Part shown: positions 57,487-64,000 of the stretch, piece by piece
How positions within the stretch are numbered: the stretch's first letter is position 1
Layout: every line of letters starts with the position of its first letter
Source: JAOUEA01 sp963734685
GTDB lineage: Bacteria; Actinomycetota; UBA4738; HRBIN12
DNA: 64,000 nt
Assembly: GCA_963734685.1 (NCBI GenBank)
Contig: CAVTIC010000007.1
Coordinates: 248,001-312,000 of the forward strand
Direction of reading: 5' to 3'
The notes under the pieces: model-generated
The model's database searches: none
Told to the model about the DNA's origin: nothing
Seen by the model: the letters and a program-made list of their open reading frames with translations, nothing else
Program-made: the position numbers and the translations under genes

Positions 57487-57613
57487 CCCCTCAGCCTATC
57501 GACCGTGTCGCACCGCGGCCCCAGGGCCGGTCGCGCCGATTAGACTGCGGTGCAACCGCGTCGCCCCGCTCTCGAGCCACCGCGGGCCGACCCCGAAGAA
57601 GGAGCGATCCGAC

Positions 57614-59092
57614 GTGACCACGTACTCCTACTCGAGCGAGTCTCCAGCAGACGTCAAGACCGGCCTGCTGATCGTGCCGGTGTTCCAGGGGCCGACGCCG
57701 GGACCGGGGGTGCGCGAGACGGGGCTGACCCGGGTCTACGCCGATGCCAAGCTCACCGGCAAGAAGGGCGAGTCGGTGCTCGTCACGCGCCGCGACCGCG
57801 ACCGGTTCGCAGCGAGCGCGGTCTTGCTGGTCGGCGTGGGTCCGAAGCACGAGGTCACGATCGAGTTGATGCGCCGGGCACTCGGCCGAGCCGCCGGCAC
57901 GGCGCGCCGCTTCGGCAGCGTCGCGACGACGTTCCCGCAGGCGTTCGGCGTCCGCCATGCAGCAGATGCGGTCCAGGCGGCCGCCGAGGGGCTCGGATTG
58001 GGCGACTACCGCTTCGACCGCTACCGCACCACGCACGACGACGCTGCAGGACTGAAGAGGGTCGTCGTGCTCGGCAGCCGGAAGTGGCAGACGAGGGGAC
58101 TCGCGGCGGCGGCGAAGCACGCCGCGATCGTGGTCGATGCCGTCTGCTGGGCGCGCGACCTCGTGAACACGCCTGCGGGCGACATGCCACCCGCTGAGAT
58201 CGCGCGTGAGGCCCAGCGCATGGCGCGGTCGGTCGGCCTCACCTGCAAGGTCTGGAACGAGCCCCAGCTCGAGAAGGGCGGCTTCGGTGGCATCCTCGGC
58301 GTGGGCAAGGGAAGCGTGAATCCGCCCCGCCTGATCGAGCTGACGTACACGGGCGCGGGCGCCGCCACGCCGATCGCGCTCACCGGCAAGGGCATCGCGT
58401 TCGACTCCGGAGGCCTGTCGATCAAGGACGCCAAAGGCATGGAGACGATGAAGGACGACATGGGCGGCGCGGCATCGATCCTGGCGACGATGAAGGCGAT
58501 CGCCCGACTGAAGCCGAGGATCAACGTGATCGCTGCCATCCCGTGCAGCGAGAACATGCCGAGTGGCTCCGCGCAGAAGCCGGGCGACGTGATCACGCAC
58601 CGGGGCGGGAAGACGTCCGAGGTCCTGAACACCGATGCGGAGGGCCGGCTCGTGCTCGCCGATGCGCTGGCGCTCCTCGCCGAGCGGAGGCCGCAGTTGA
58701 TCGTGGACACCGCGACGCTGACGGGCGCGTGCGTCGTGGCGTTGGGCACGGGCATCACGGGCGCGATGGGCAACGACGACGCGCTGATCCGCGATCTGAT
58801 CGAGGCGGGTGACGCGACCGGCGAGCCGATCTGGCAGCTGCCGCTGCACCAGGACTACCGCCCGCTGATCGATTCGAGCGTGGCCGACATCAAGAACATC
58901 GGCGACCGCTGGGGCGGCGCGATCACCGCGGCGTGGTTCCTCGCCGAGTTCGTGGGCGACACGCCCTGGTGCCACCTCGACATCGCCGGGCCGGCGTTCA
59001 ACGACCGCGGCACCGACCTGAGCCCTCGAGGCGCGACCGGGATCCCGGTCCGCACGCTCGTGCGGTTCGTGCTCGACCGGGCTGCCGCGTAG
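57614..59092 (+). CDS. pepA: Leucyl aminopeptidase (M17)
   Basis: Protein of 492 residues. The N-terminal M17 domain (1-165) is followed by the catalytic domain with LTGKGIAFDSGGLSIK (Lys and Asp ligands), MKDDMGGAAS, and the family signature NTDAEGRLVLADAL near 339. It releases N-terminal amino acids from peptides using two zinc or manganese ions. GTG 57614 has the site AAGGAGCG 9 nt upstream, and TAGACT at 57541 is a possible -10. The PIG-L gene follows at 14 bp, probably in one transcript. Confidence 0.94.
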   Translation: MTTYSYSSESPADVKTGLLIVPVFQGPTPGPGVRETGLTRVYADAKLTGKKGESVLVTRRDRDRFAASAVLLVGVGPKHEVTIELMRRALGRAAGTARRFGSVATTFPQAFGVRHAADAVQAAAEGLGLGDYRFDRYRTTHDDAAGLKRVVVLGSRKWQTRGLAAAAKHAAIVVDAVCWARDLVNTPAGDMPPAEIAREAQRMARSVGLTCKVWNEPQLEKGGFGGILGVGKGSVNPPRLIELTYTGAGAATPIALTGKGIAFDSGGLSIKDAKGMETMKDDMGGAASILATMKAIARLKPRINVIAAIPCSENMPSGSAQKPGDVITHRGGKTSEVLNTDAEGRLVLADALALLAERRPQLIVDTATLTGACVVALGTGITGAMGNDDALIRDLIEAGDATGEPIWQLPLHQDYRPLIDSSVADIKNIGDRWGGAITAAWFLAEFVGDTPWCHLDIAGPAFNDRGTDLSPRGATGIPVRTLVRFVLDRAAA

Positions 59093-59106
59093 GGGTTACC
59101 ACCGCG

Positions 59107-59832
59107 GTGTCAGAGGCCCTTCCCGAACCGCGCACCGGACCGGCGCTCGGCATCTTCGCCCATCCCGACGACGCCGAGATCGCCGCGGGCGGGCTGCTCG
59201 CGAACTGGGTCGAGGCCGGTCGTGAGGTGCACCTGCTCGTGCTCACGAACGGTGACCGCGGATCCCAGGACCCGCAGCTCGACCGCGGTCAGCTCGCCCG
59301 GGTCCGCGCCCGTGAGACGCAGGAAGCCGGCGATGTGCTCGGCCTCGCGAGCGTGCGCATCCTCGACGTGCACGACGGCGACCTGCAGAACACCGACGAG
59401 GTGCGTGAGCAGGTCGTGCGCCGCATCCGCGAGGTGCGGGCCGAGACCGTGCTCTCGGTCGATCCGACCGCGGTGTTCTTCCGGAACGTCTACTACAACC
59501 ACTCCGACCATCGGAACGCGGGCTGGATCGCGCTCGACTCTGCGTTCCCCGGCTCGGGCAACCCGCACTTCTTCCCCGAGCACCTGGGCGACGGCATCGG
59601 CGTGCAGGACGTTACCGACGTCTGGCTCGGCTGGACGAACGAGCCGAACCACACCGAGGATGTGACCGCGACCTGGCGGCGGAAGATCGACGCGCTCGCG
59701 AAGCACGGTAGCCAGCTCTCCGAGGGCATCGCGTACTTCGAGCGATTCTTGCTCGAGGAAGCCGAGGAAGCCGGGAAGAAGATCGGCGTCGGTCGAGCCG
59801 AGGAGTTCCGTCGCCTCGACCTTTCAGAGTGA
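59107..59832 (+). CDS. PIG-L family deacetylase (LmbE-like)
   Basis: Protein of 241 residues. The zinc motif AHPDDAEI (H19, D22) and the third ligand in NHSDHRNAGW mark the PIG-L/LmbE fold. GREVHLLVLTNGDRGSQDP and RARETQEAGDVLGLASVRIL follow. Family members deacetylate N-acetylglucosamine-linked molecules such as mycothiol and bacillithiol precursors. A role in small-thiol synthesis is possible but no other pathway genes are here. GTG start 14 bp after pepA. Confidence 0.88.
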   Translation: MSEALPEPRTGPALGIFAHPDDAEIAAGGLLANWVEAGREVHLLVLTNGDRGSQDPQLDRGQLARVRARETQEAGDVLGLASVRILDVHDGDLQNTDEVREQVVRRIREVRAETVLSVDPTAVFFRNVYYNHSDHRNAGWIALDSAFPGSGNPHFFPEHLGDGIGVQDVTDVWLGWTNEPNHTEDVTATWRRKIDALAKHGSQLSEGIAYFERFLLEEAEEAGKKIGVGRAEEFRRLDLSE

Positions 59833-60421
59833 TCTCGCGAACCGTCAGGCGAAGGGCGAGACATGACGACGAACGAGCTGTCGTGCGGCCGATCCCGACC
59901 GAGGAGCTCGCCCGACTCCGTCGCATCGGGGAAGCCGCGAAGGTCGTGCTGGGGCGGTGGGGTGGTCGACGATCCGCGACGCCGATCCTCGCAGCGATGG
60001 CCGAGCTGCGCCGCGGTCGAGGGAGGGCCGACCTGGGCGGATCATGCGCCTTCAGCGGGTGGCGTTGAGCCGCCTCTCCAATGTCTCGACGAACAACGGT
60101 CGGGCGAGGAAGACGCTCGCGCATCCCGTGCCCGCCACCCTCGAGGCGATCGCGGCGACCGGCGCCCAGATGTGGCGAACCGACGAGCACGGAAACGTGA
60201 CGATTACCTTCCAGGGTGGTCAGCCGGTCGTCTCGGGTGAGCGATGACGGTGACCCGTGGTCCTGTCCGAGGGAGGTCTCGCTCGCGCATCACAGGCTAT
60301 CCGCTGGTGCGAACGTGGAACCGAGGTGAAACCACATCGCGTCCCAGGTGGCGTGTATTGCTCGGCTCCACTGTTCTGTGCCAGCATGCGGTGCCCGATG
60401 GCGCAACCCAAGGAGGAGACC
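59833..60421. other. 589-bp region without an intact gene; start of the accessory stretch
   Basis: No intact gene is recognised. A 62-codon frame from GTG 59883 to 60068 (VRPIPTEELARLRRIGEAA and on) and an ATG-started low-complexity frame at 59863 overlap each other and match nothing I know. The segment 60044-60247 looks like the tail of a metallo-beta-lactamase-fold protein and is listed separately. From here to 62880 the sequence is visibly less GC-rich and genes are short and unrelated to the neighbours. Confidence 0.45.
60044..60247 (+). pseudogene. Remnant resembling the C-terminal end of a ComEC-type metallo-beta-lactamase domain
   Basis: A 67-codon frame contains NVSTNNGRARKTLAHPVPATL followed by EAIAATGAQMWRTDEHGNVTI. 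The latter strongly recalls the end of ComEC/Rec2-type metallo-beta-lactamase domains (a ...TLEALAATGA-x-x-x-RTD-x-x-G-x-V ending). The rest of such a gene is absent upstream, so this would be a relic. It could instead be a real short protein of unknown role. Family resemblance is from memory and needs a search. Confidence 0.4.
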
Positions 60422-60940
60422 ATGCGCAACTTCGCACGTCGAGCAGCCTTGGTCGCCCTCACCGCAGGGCTCGTACTCATCCTGGCCGTCCCTGCATCAG
60501 CGGGTCAGCGCATCACTTACCGCGGTGAAACCTCCCAAGCCGAGCTGGTTCGTCTAAAGGTCTTGAAACGTGACAGCGGGGCACGCTTCCTCCTCGGCTT
60601 CTCCGTCTTCTTCACGATGACCTGCGAGGACGGATCGACTGGTAAGTGGGCTGGGTTGATCTCCCCAGGAGGATTGCAACGCCTTGGCGAAGGCGGCGAG
60701 TTCCAATTCGTCGATCGCTCGGAACCGTCAGGGCCGTCCTTCCACTTCGCCGGGACCGTGCGATTCGGTTCCGCCGAGGGCACGCTTGAGGTGAACTATG
60801 CGGGCTTGACCGAAGACGATCAAGCGCAGCTCTGCACCACGGGGGTCGTTGATTGGTCGGCTGATCGACGCAAATCGAATCCCACACGGAACACCAGCGG
60901 GTCCCCTGCTGAAGGTGTGAGGTTCCTTGAGGGTTCATGA
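60422..60940 (+). CDS. Secreted protein of unknown function
   Basis: Protein of 172 residues with a textbook signal peptide (RNFARRAALVALTAGLVLILAVPASAG, cleavage after ASA). The mature part is predicted beta-rich: RITYRGETSQAELVRLKVLK, FSVFFTMTCEDGSTGKW, FHFAGTVRFGSAEGTLEVNY. Two cysteines (in TMTCED and QLCTTG) could form one disulfide. No family recognised. Excellent ribosome site AAGGAGGAG 5 nt before ATG 60422. Base composition is lower in GC than the housekeeping neighbours, in keeping with an accessory gene. Confidence 0.75.
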   Translation: MRNFARRAALVALTAGLVLILAVPASAGQRITYRGETSQAELVRLKVLKRDSGARFLLGFSVFFTMTCEDGSTGKWAGLISPGGLQRLGEGGEFQFVDRSEPSGPSFHFAGTVRFGSAEGTLEVNYAGLTEDDQAQLCTTGVVDWSADRRKSNPTRNTSGSPAEGVRFLEGS

Positions 60941-61468
60941 CACGTAGACATCACCGTCGTTAGCCTGCGACCGAGAAGCTCGACGACCTCTCGGCATCTC
61001 CCGCGACCGCGGCTTAGAGGCTCTCGCCTTCTAGGTACATTCGCGGGACTTTGGTCATGGAGGAGTGCTACTCGCGGAGCGGAGCTGAGCCTCTCGGTCT
61101 GGGCTCCTGCTTGGAGGTCGCCATGTCTGAAGTCGCCGGAGTCGCGTCCGCGCTCGTGCTCCCGGCCGTCCAAGGGTTCCTCGACTGGTGGTTCGCCTAG
61201 CCGGGCACCTCCAGATACATCCGCCAACACTTGGATACGAGACCGCGACGTCCCTGGACCGAGACGCGCCACCGCCCTCGTTTCGCTCTGGCCCGCTGAG
61301 CGACGGCTCCCCCTCCAGCAGGGTGACGAAGGGCGTCGATAGCCACTGCGAGTACGACCCCGCGCGGCTCAACGTGGTCGCGGCGCCCCGGTGATCTCCC
61401 TCGGTGCATGAACCGCACGCTCGCGCACACCATGGCTCCCTCGCTCGAGGGGGGGCTACGATCGCTCC
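60941..61468. other. 528-bp region without a recognised gene
   Basis: It contains a 25-codon frame at 61123-61200 (MSEVAGVASALVLPAVQGFL plus five residues) with a GGAGG site, which might be a real micro-peptide or chance. Two imperfectly similar 24-nt segments lie exactly 180 bp apart (61031-61054 and 61211-61234). On the minus strand both read as a short tail ending in RMYLE. I cannot assign a function. Confidence 0.35.
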
Positions 61469-61927
61469 ATGGAGGCGACCTCCGCAAGACGTGTCGGGGC
61501 CGGAGTGTGTCCGGGACGCGCCGGGCTCGGCCGATGGGTCTTAAGGACATCGACCGTCCTCGCGTTGCTCGTGCTGATGCCCGGGTGCACATCGCACGCC
61601 GACCCATGTGAGCGCGCCGAGGCGTTCAGGGGGTCGTGGGTCGCCCTCTGGAACACCCCGATGATGGAGGGCGGGACTGCCAATCCCCTCTGGCTCGAGT
61701 CCTTCGAAGGCGTCGACAACGACCTCGACCGACTCTCGGAGGCCGTTCCACAGGGTGTGGAGCAGGAACTCGCGGATACCCAGGGTGCGGCAGGATCCCT
61801 CACTAGCTTCCTCGCGTCTGACGACGCCGATTCCAGCGAGCAGCGACCGATGTTCGCGGCGCTCGTCGCAGACCTCCGGTTCAAAGGGGGAGCGCTGTCG
61901 GCGGCCCTCCGTTCACGGTGTGTGTAG
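61469..61927 (+). CDS. Putative lipoprotein of unknown function
   Basis: Protein of 152 residues. A membrane-type signal (RTSTVLALLVLMPGCTSHADP) ends in a lipobox-like LMPGC, so lipidation at Cys 40 is likely. The mature part is helical and acidic (NDLDRLSEAVPQGVEQELAD, SFLASDDADSSEQRPMFAAL) with Cys at DPCERAEAF and at the C-terminus RCV. No known family. The frame before the signal is Arg-rich, and a later in-frame start is possible. Accessory stretch. Confidence 0.55.
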   Translation: MEATSARRVGAGVCPGRAGLGRWVLRTSTVLALLVLMPGCTSHADPCERAEAFRGSWVALWNTPMMEGGTANPLWLESFEGVDNDLDRLSEAVPQGVEQELADTQGAAGSLTSFLASDDADSSEQRPMFAALVADLRFKGGALSAALRSRCV

Positions 61928-61953
61928 ACGGTTCCGCAGCAGAGGAGAAGGTC

Positions 61954-62448
61954 GTGAGTGTGCGCGACGCCCAACCGAGAGCCCTCCGTCCTCGCAGGAG
62001 GTGCCTAACGTGCCACCGGAAGGTGCGGCTCCCGCGCACCGGCAGGGAGACCGCCCGTTGCTACGGGAACCCGAGGGTCTGGCCGGGCGATCCTCATGAG
62101 GGGCCGTGGGCAACACCGACCGAGCAAACGAGGTGGCGTGATTGGCGGAGGGTGCGCGAGACCCTGAATCACGAGTCCCCTCGCAGGTACGTCATCGACG
62201 GCCGCCAGATCCACGAGGACGGGGACTTCGGCCGCGCCGTCGATGAGGCGATGTTCGGACCGATGACGGACAGAAGCGATCGAAAGGCTATGGACAGGCG
62301 TCTCGATCTGGACGGCTTCTCGGACTGGTTGTTCGAGGTGTGGCCACGTGAGGTGGATTCAGTCTTGGTTTTGGGGCGCACCACGAGCGATGCCAAGACA
62401 TGTCGCGAACTTGGGGCGTTCCGCAGCCGAAACCCATCTTCGATGTGA
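61954..62448 (+). CDS. Protein of unknown function with CxxC motif
   Basis: Protein of 164 residues from GTG 61954, which has a GAGGAGAAGG site. An Arg-rich N-terminus carries RRCLTCHRKVRLP, a CxxC that may start a zinc knuckle, followed by Cys at ETARCYG. The central part YVIDGRQIHEDGDFGRAVDEAMFG and GFSDWLFEVWPREVDSVLVL looks like a compact alpha/beta protein. No family recognised. The frame could also start at 61918. Low-moderate certainty that it is real. Confidence 0.45.
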   Translation: MSVRDAQPRALRPRRRCLTCHRKVRLPRTGRETARCYGNPRVWPGDPHEGPWATPTEQTRWRDWRRVRETLNHESPRRYVIDGRQIHEDGDFGRAVDEAMFGPMTDRSDRKAMDRRLDLDGFSDWLFEVWPREVDSVLVLGRTTSDAKTCRELGAFRSRNPSSM

Positions 62449-62583
62449 TCGTGGACCTACTTCATGAATGCGAAGTCCCCTACGTGCTTGAGTAAAGGGC
62501 CGCGCCAGGATTGAGGGTGCTTCGAGCGACATTCGCGAACGCTCGGTCATCAGGGCCTGCCCTCGCCTGAGTGCTACGTCGCG

Positions 62584-62853
62584 ATGATGGACGCCGGGTG
62601 CAGCTTCTGCAGCACACGCCCCGTGGTGGCATGGTTCGAGGGACCCCACTTCTTCTCCTTCGTCGTTTCCGCCGAAGAGGTGCGCACCGAGGAGGTTTGG
62701 CTCTGTTGCGACTCGTGCCTCAGGTCGGTTCAGGCTGGAGATAGAGAGCGGATCGCTCGGCGCGGGACATTGCGGGTAGGCGGTTCTGGACCAGACGAAG
62801 CCCTCGTATCAGTGCGCCACGAGCATCAGCGGTTCTGGGCGACGCGAGGGTGA
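62584..62853 (+). CDS. Small zinc-ribbon-like protein
   Basis: Protein of 89 residues. GCSFCSTRPVVAWFEGPHFF and LCCDSCLRSVQAGDRERIARR give a C-x2-C...C-x2-C pattern with a Trp between and a following helix. Actinobacterial proteins of unknown function share this outline (CDxC...W...CDxCxxLIEAGD). It probably binds zinc. Function unknown. It stands alone in the accessory stretch, without a clear ribosome site. Confidence 0.6.
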   Translation: MMDAGCSFCSTRPVVAWFEGPHFFSFVVSAEEVRTEEVWLCCDSCLRSVQAGDRERIARRGTLRVGGSGPDEALVSVRHEHQRFWATRG

Positions 62854-62910
62854 TCCTCACCGTCTACTCGACCGCGGGGAGCGCCCCCGATAGACCTCGG
62901 GGACCGATCG

Positions 62911-63510
62911 TCACCAACCGCCGCGGTGCACCTGATCCTCGAACGAACGGCGTGGTCGATTCGCCCCGGAGCCGCTCGGTCCCTCATCGTCCGCCCGGAA
63001 CCCGAATCCCATGATGCCGACCGGTCGCAGGCCCTCCGGCACGCCGAACCGGTCCAAGAGTTCGCGTTCGCCGTGGTCGATCCCGAAGAACCAGCCGCTG
63101 AGACCTTCGTCGACGGCAGCCAGGAGCATCAGCATCGAGGCCATCGCCGCGTCGACCTCCCAGAACTTGACCGGCCACCTTCCGGCGTCGTCAAGGCCGA
63201 ACGCGATCTTGTCCGGCTGGGAGTACCGCTCGAGGTAGCGACCGGGGTCGGGGATCGGGAGCACGAGCACCGTCGGCCCCACCGCGATGTCGTCGAGGTC
63301 CCATCCGAACTCGGGATCACGTGTGGTCTCCCAGAACGTGGCGATGTCGTCGGGCCGATCCAGGACGAGGAATTCCACCCCTTGGGCGAACCCTGCCGAC
63401 GGTCCCCGCCTGCCGACCTCGAGCACGCGATCCATCGTCTCGAGCGGCACAGGGCGCTGATCGAACCGACGCACCATGCGACGACGTCGTACCACCTCCG
63501 TGAACTCCAT
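62911..63510 (-). CDS. Nitroreductase family protein
   Basis: FMN-type protein of 199 residues. The start MEFTEVVRRRRMVRRFDQRP is the standard R-x-S/M-x-R-x-F opening of nitroreductases. RRGPSAGFAQGVEFLVL, EVDAAMASMLMLLAAVDEGLSGWFFG, and VPEGLRPVGIMGFGF follow. The C-terminal PRRSFEDQVHRGGW fits the F420/FMN-type subfamily tail with a conserved Trp. It would reduce a nitro-compound, quinone or flavin with NAD(P)H. Monocistronic, divergent from the RlmJ-like gene with 129 bp between. Confidence 0.87.
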   Translation of the reverse strand: MEFTEVVRRRRMVRRFDQRPVPLETMDRVLEVGRRGPSAGFAQGVEFLVLDRPDDIATFWETTRDPEFGWDLDDIAVGPTVLVLPIPDPGRYLERYSQPDKIAFGLDDAGRWPVKFWEVDAAMASMLMLLAAVDEGLSGWFFGIDHGERELLDRFGVPEGLRPVGIMGFGFRADDEGPSGSGANRPRRSFEDQVHRGGW

Positions 63511-63625
63511 GGCCCGCGAGGGTAGCCGACTCGGACCGTGCGTGAGGCGCACGCATCGAGCCCGATCCACGCCGGCGGGAAGCTCGGCGAGGGGCCGATG
63601 ATCGCCTGAGCCAGACTCGCTGGCG

Positions 63626-63631
63626 TAGGCT
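63626..63631 (+). promoter_or_regulatory. Putative -10 box of the RlmJ-like gene (leaderless type)
   Basis: TAGGCT ends 8 nt before ATG 63640, the same hexamer and spacing as upstream of corA (3309-3314). Confidence 0.35.
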
Positions 63632-63639
63632 CCCGCTCG

Positions 63640-64000
63640 ATGGCGAACCCGCACTTCGGGAAGATCGGCGACGTCTGGAAGCACCTGGTGCTCGGCGACC
63701 TGCTCGACCGCCTGCGCCCCGCGCGCTACTGGGAGACGCACGCGGGATCGGGCACCTATCTGCTCGACCGCGAATGGGAGCGTGAGTACGGCGTGTTCAC
63801 CCTCCTGCGTGAAGCGCCGCGCGCACCGGCCATCAACGCCTCCCGGTACCTGGGACTCGTGCGCGTGATGCAGGGGGGCGACGGGGGGGAGCCGCGGTAT
63901 CCGGGGTCCGCGCGCCTCGCGATGGAGGTGCTCGGCGACGCGGCGACGTACTTGCTCTGCGACCTCGATCCCGGGAGTGTCGCCGACCTCACGCGCACGG
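63640..64000 (+). CDS. RlmJ-like methyltransferase, N-terminal part (cut by window end)
   Basis: Open frame of 120 codons running off the window. ANPHFGKIGDVWKHLVLGDLLDRL and RYWETHAGSGTYLLDR resemble the opening of RlmJ (23S rRNA adenine-2030 N6-methyltransferase), where a His-x-x-x-Gly-Asp/Asn-x-x-D-x-x-KH segment precedes DTHAGAG-x-Y, the SAM-binding loop. YLGLVRVMQGGDGGEPRYPGSA then fits the family's YPGSP-like segment. Active-site motif and the rest lie outside. No stop is seen in the visible part. Confidence 0.65.
   Translation, partial: MANPHFGKIGDVWKHLVLGDLLDRLRPARYWETHAGSGTYLLDREWEREYGVFTLLREAPRAPAINASRYLGLVRVMQGGDGGEPRYPGSARLAMEVLGDAATYLLCDLDPGSVADLTRT

Noticed and set aside
61031..61234. 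Pair of 24-nt similar segments 180 bp apart, both reading RMYLE on the minus strand
   Set aside because: Only 16 of 24 positions agree and the surrounding frames show no coherent protein, so it is kept only as a note in the region entry.
61197..61607. Minus-strand frame of 136 codons
   Set aside because: Arg-rich, no domain, no ribosome site, and overlaps the start of the lipoprotein gene on the other strand.
1..64000. tRNA, rRNA, prophage or anti-phage defence genes
   Set aside because: No T-loop GTTCGAATC-type motifs, no rRNA signatures and no phage or defence domains were seen anywhere in the window.

Overview
This window reads as a chromosomal segment of a high-GC Gram-positive bacterium, very probably an actinobacterium (Actinomycetota). 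GC-rich codon third positions, frequent GTG starts, many 1-4 nt stop/start overlaps, a ppk / CYTH-CHAD / MutT1-type Nudix-histidine phosphatase neighbourhood, an F420-type luciferase-like oxidoreductase, a PucR regulator and GH15/OtsA/OtsB trehalose genes all fit. I see no tRNA, rRNA, CRISPR array or replication origin.

Layout. 1-2446: end of polyphosphate kinase, a CYTH-CHAD protein and a two-domain MutT1-like enzyme in one overlapping run. 2475-5100: GNAT enzyme, a corA gene broken by many frame changes, a small unknown protein and a secreted transglycosylase-like protein. 5455-7052: ispH, a 37-bp tandem repeat and a DNA-binding-domain-free Lrp/AsnC-like protein. 7124-10878: a minus-strand operon of two MgtE-type permeases and a PhoU/TrkA-C regulatory protein. 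10965-16831: HhH-GPD glycosylase, Cys-less IscA-like protein, DksA-like zinc protein, MMPL transporter with a long coiled coil, YibE/F protein. 16877-22440: trehalose block (GH15, otsB, otsA) and an MFS exporter. 22474-28804: GABA/aldehyde catabolism (gabT, PucR regulator with a palindromic operator, two aldehyde dehydrogenases, a 40-residue membrane protein). 28806-40540: hydrolase, F420-type oxidoreductase, 7Fe ferredoxin with promoter and terminator, secreted hydrolase, four-PAS histidine kinase, FrhB-like protein, cupredoxin, A-type Fe-S carrier, M20 hydrolase, Nudix CoA pyrophosphatase, CoA-binding protein and a 55-residue protein. 40544-42009: an IS110-family element. 42009-48087: sugar dehydrogenase, VOC protein and a reverse transsulfuration operon (cbs, DUF429, cystathionine gamma-lyase, methyltransferase). 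48275-50501: convergent response regulators with GGDEF and EAL output. 50634-55781: histidine utilisation (hutU, S51 peptidase, hutH, hutI). 55838-59832: SRPBCC protein, TPP riboswitch and thiamine pyrophosphokinase, cupin, leucyl aminopeptidase, PIG-L deacetylase. 59833-62880: an accessory, less GC-rich stretch with orphan short genes and a gene remnant. 62911-64000: nitroreductase and the start of an RlmJ-like methyltransferase.

The most striking observation is in the IS110 element. Its left non-coding end can be read as a complete bridge RNA. A 5' hairpin is followed by a target-binding and a donor-binding region, and all four short guide segments match, in the expected order and sense, the left target, right target, right end and left end around a CT core dinucleotide. 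From this the element's boundaries (40544 and 42009) and its uninterrupted target can be reconstructed.

Four genes carry frame disruptions. corA has many and looks truly decayed (or lies in a badly resolved stretch). An aldehyde dehydrogenase (about 26779), a cupredoxin (about 37434) and hutI (about 55270) each have one, which could be real or consensus errors.
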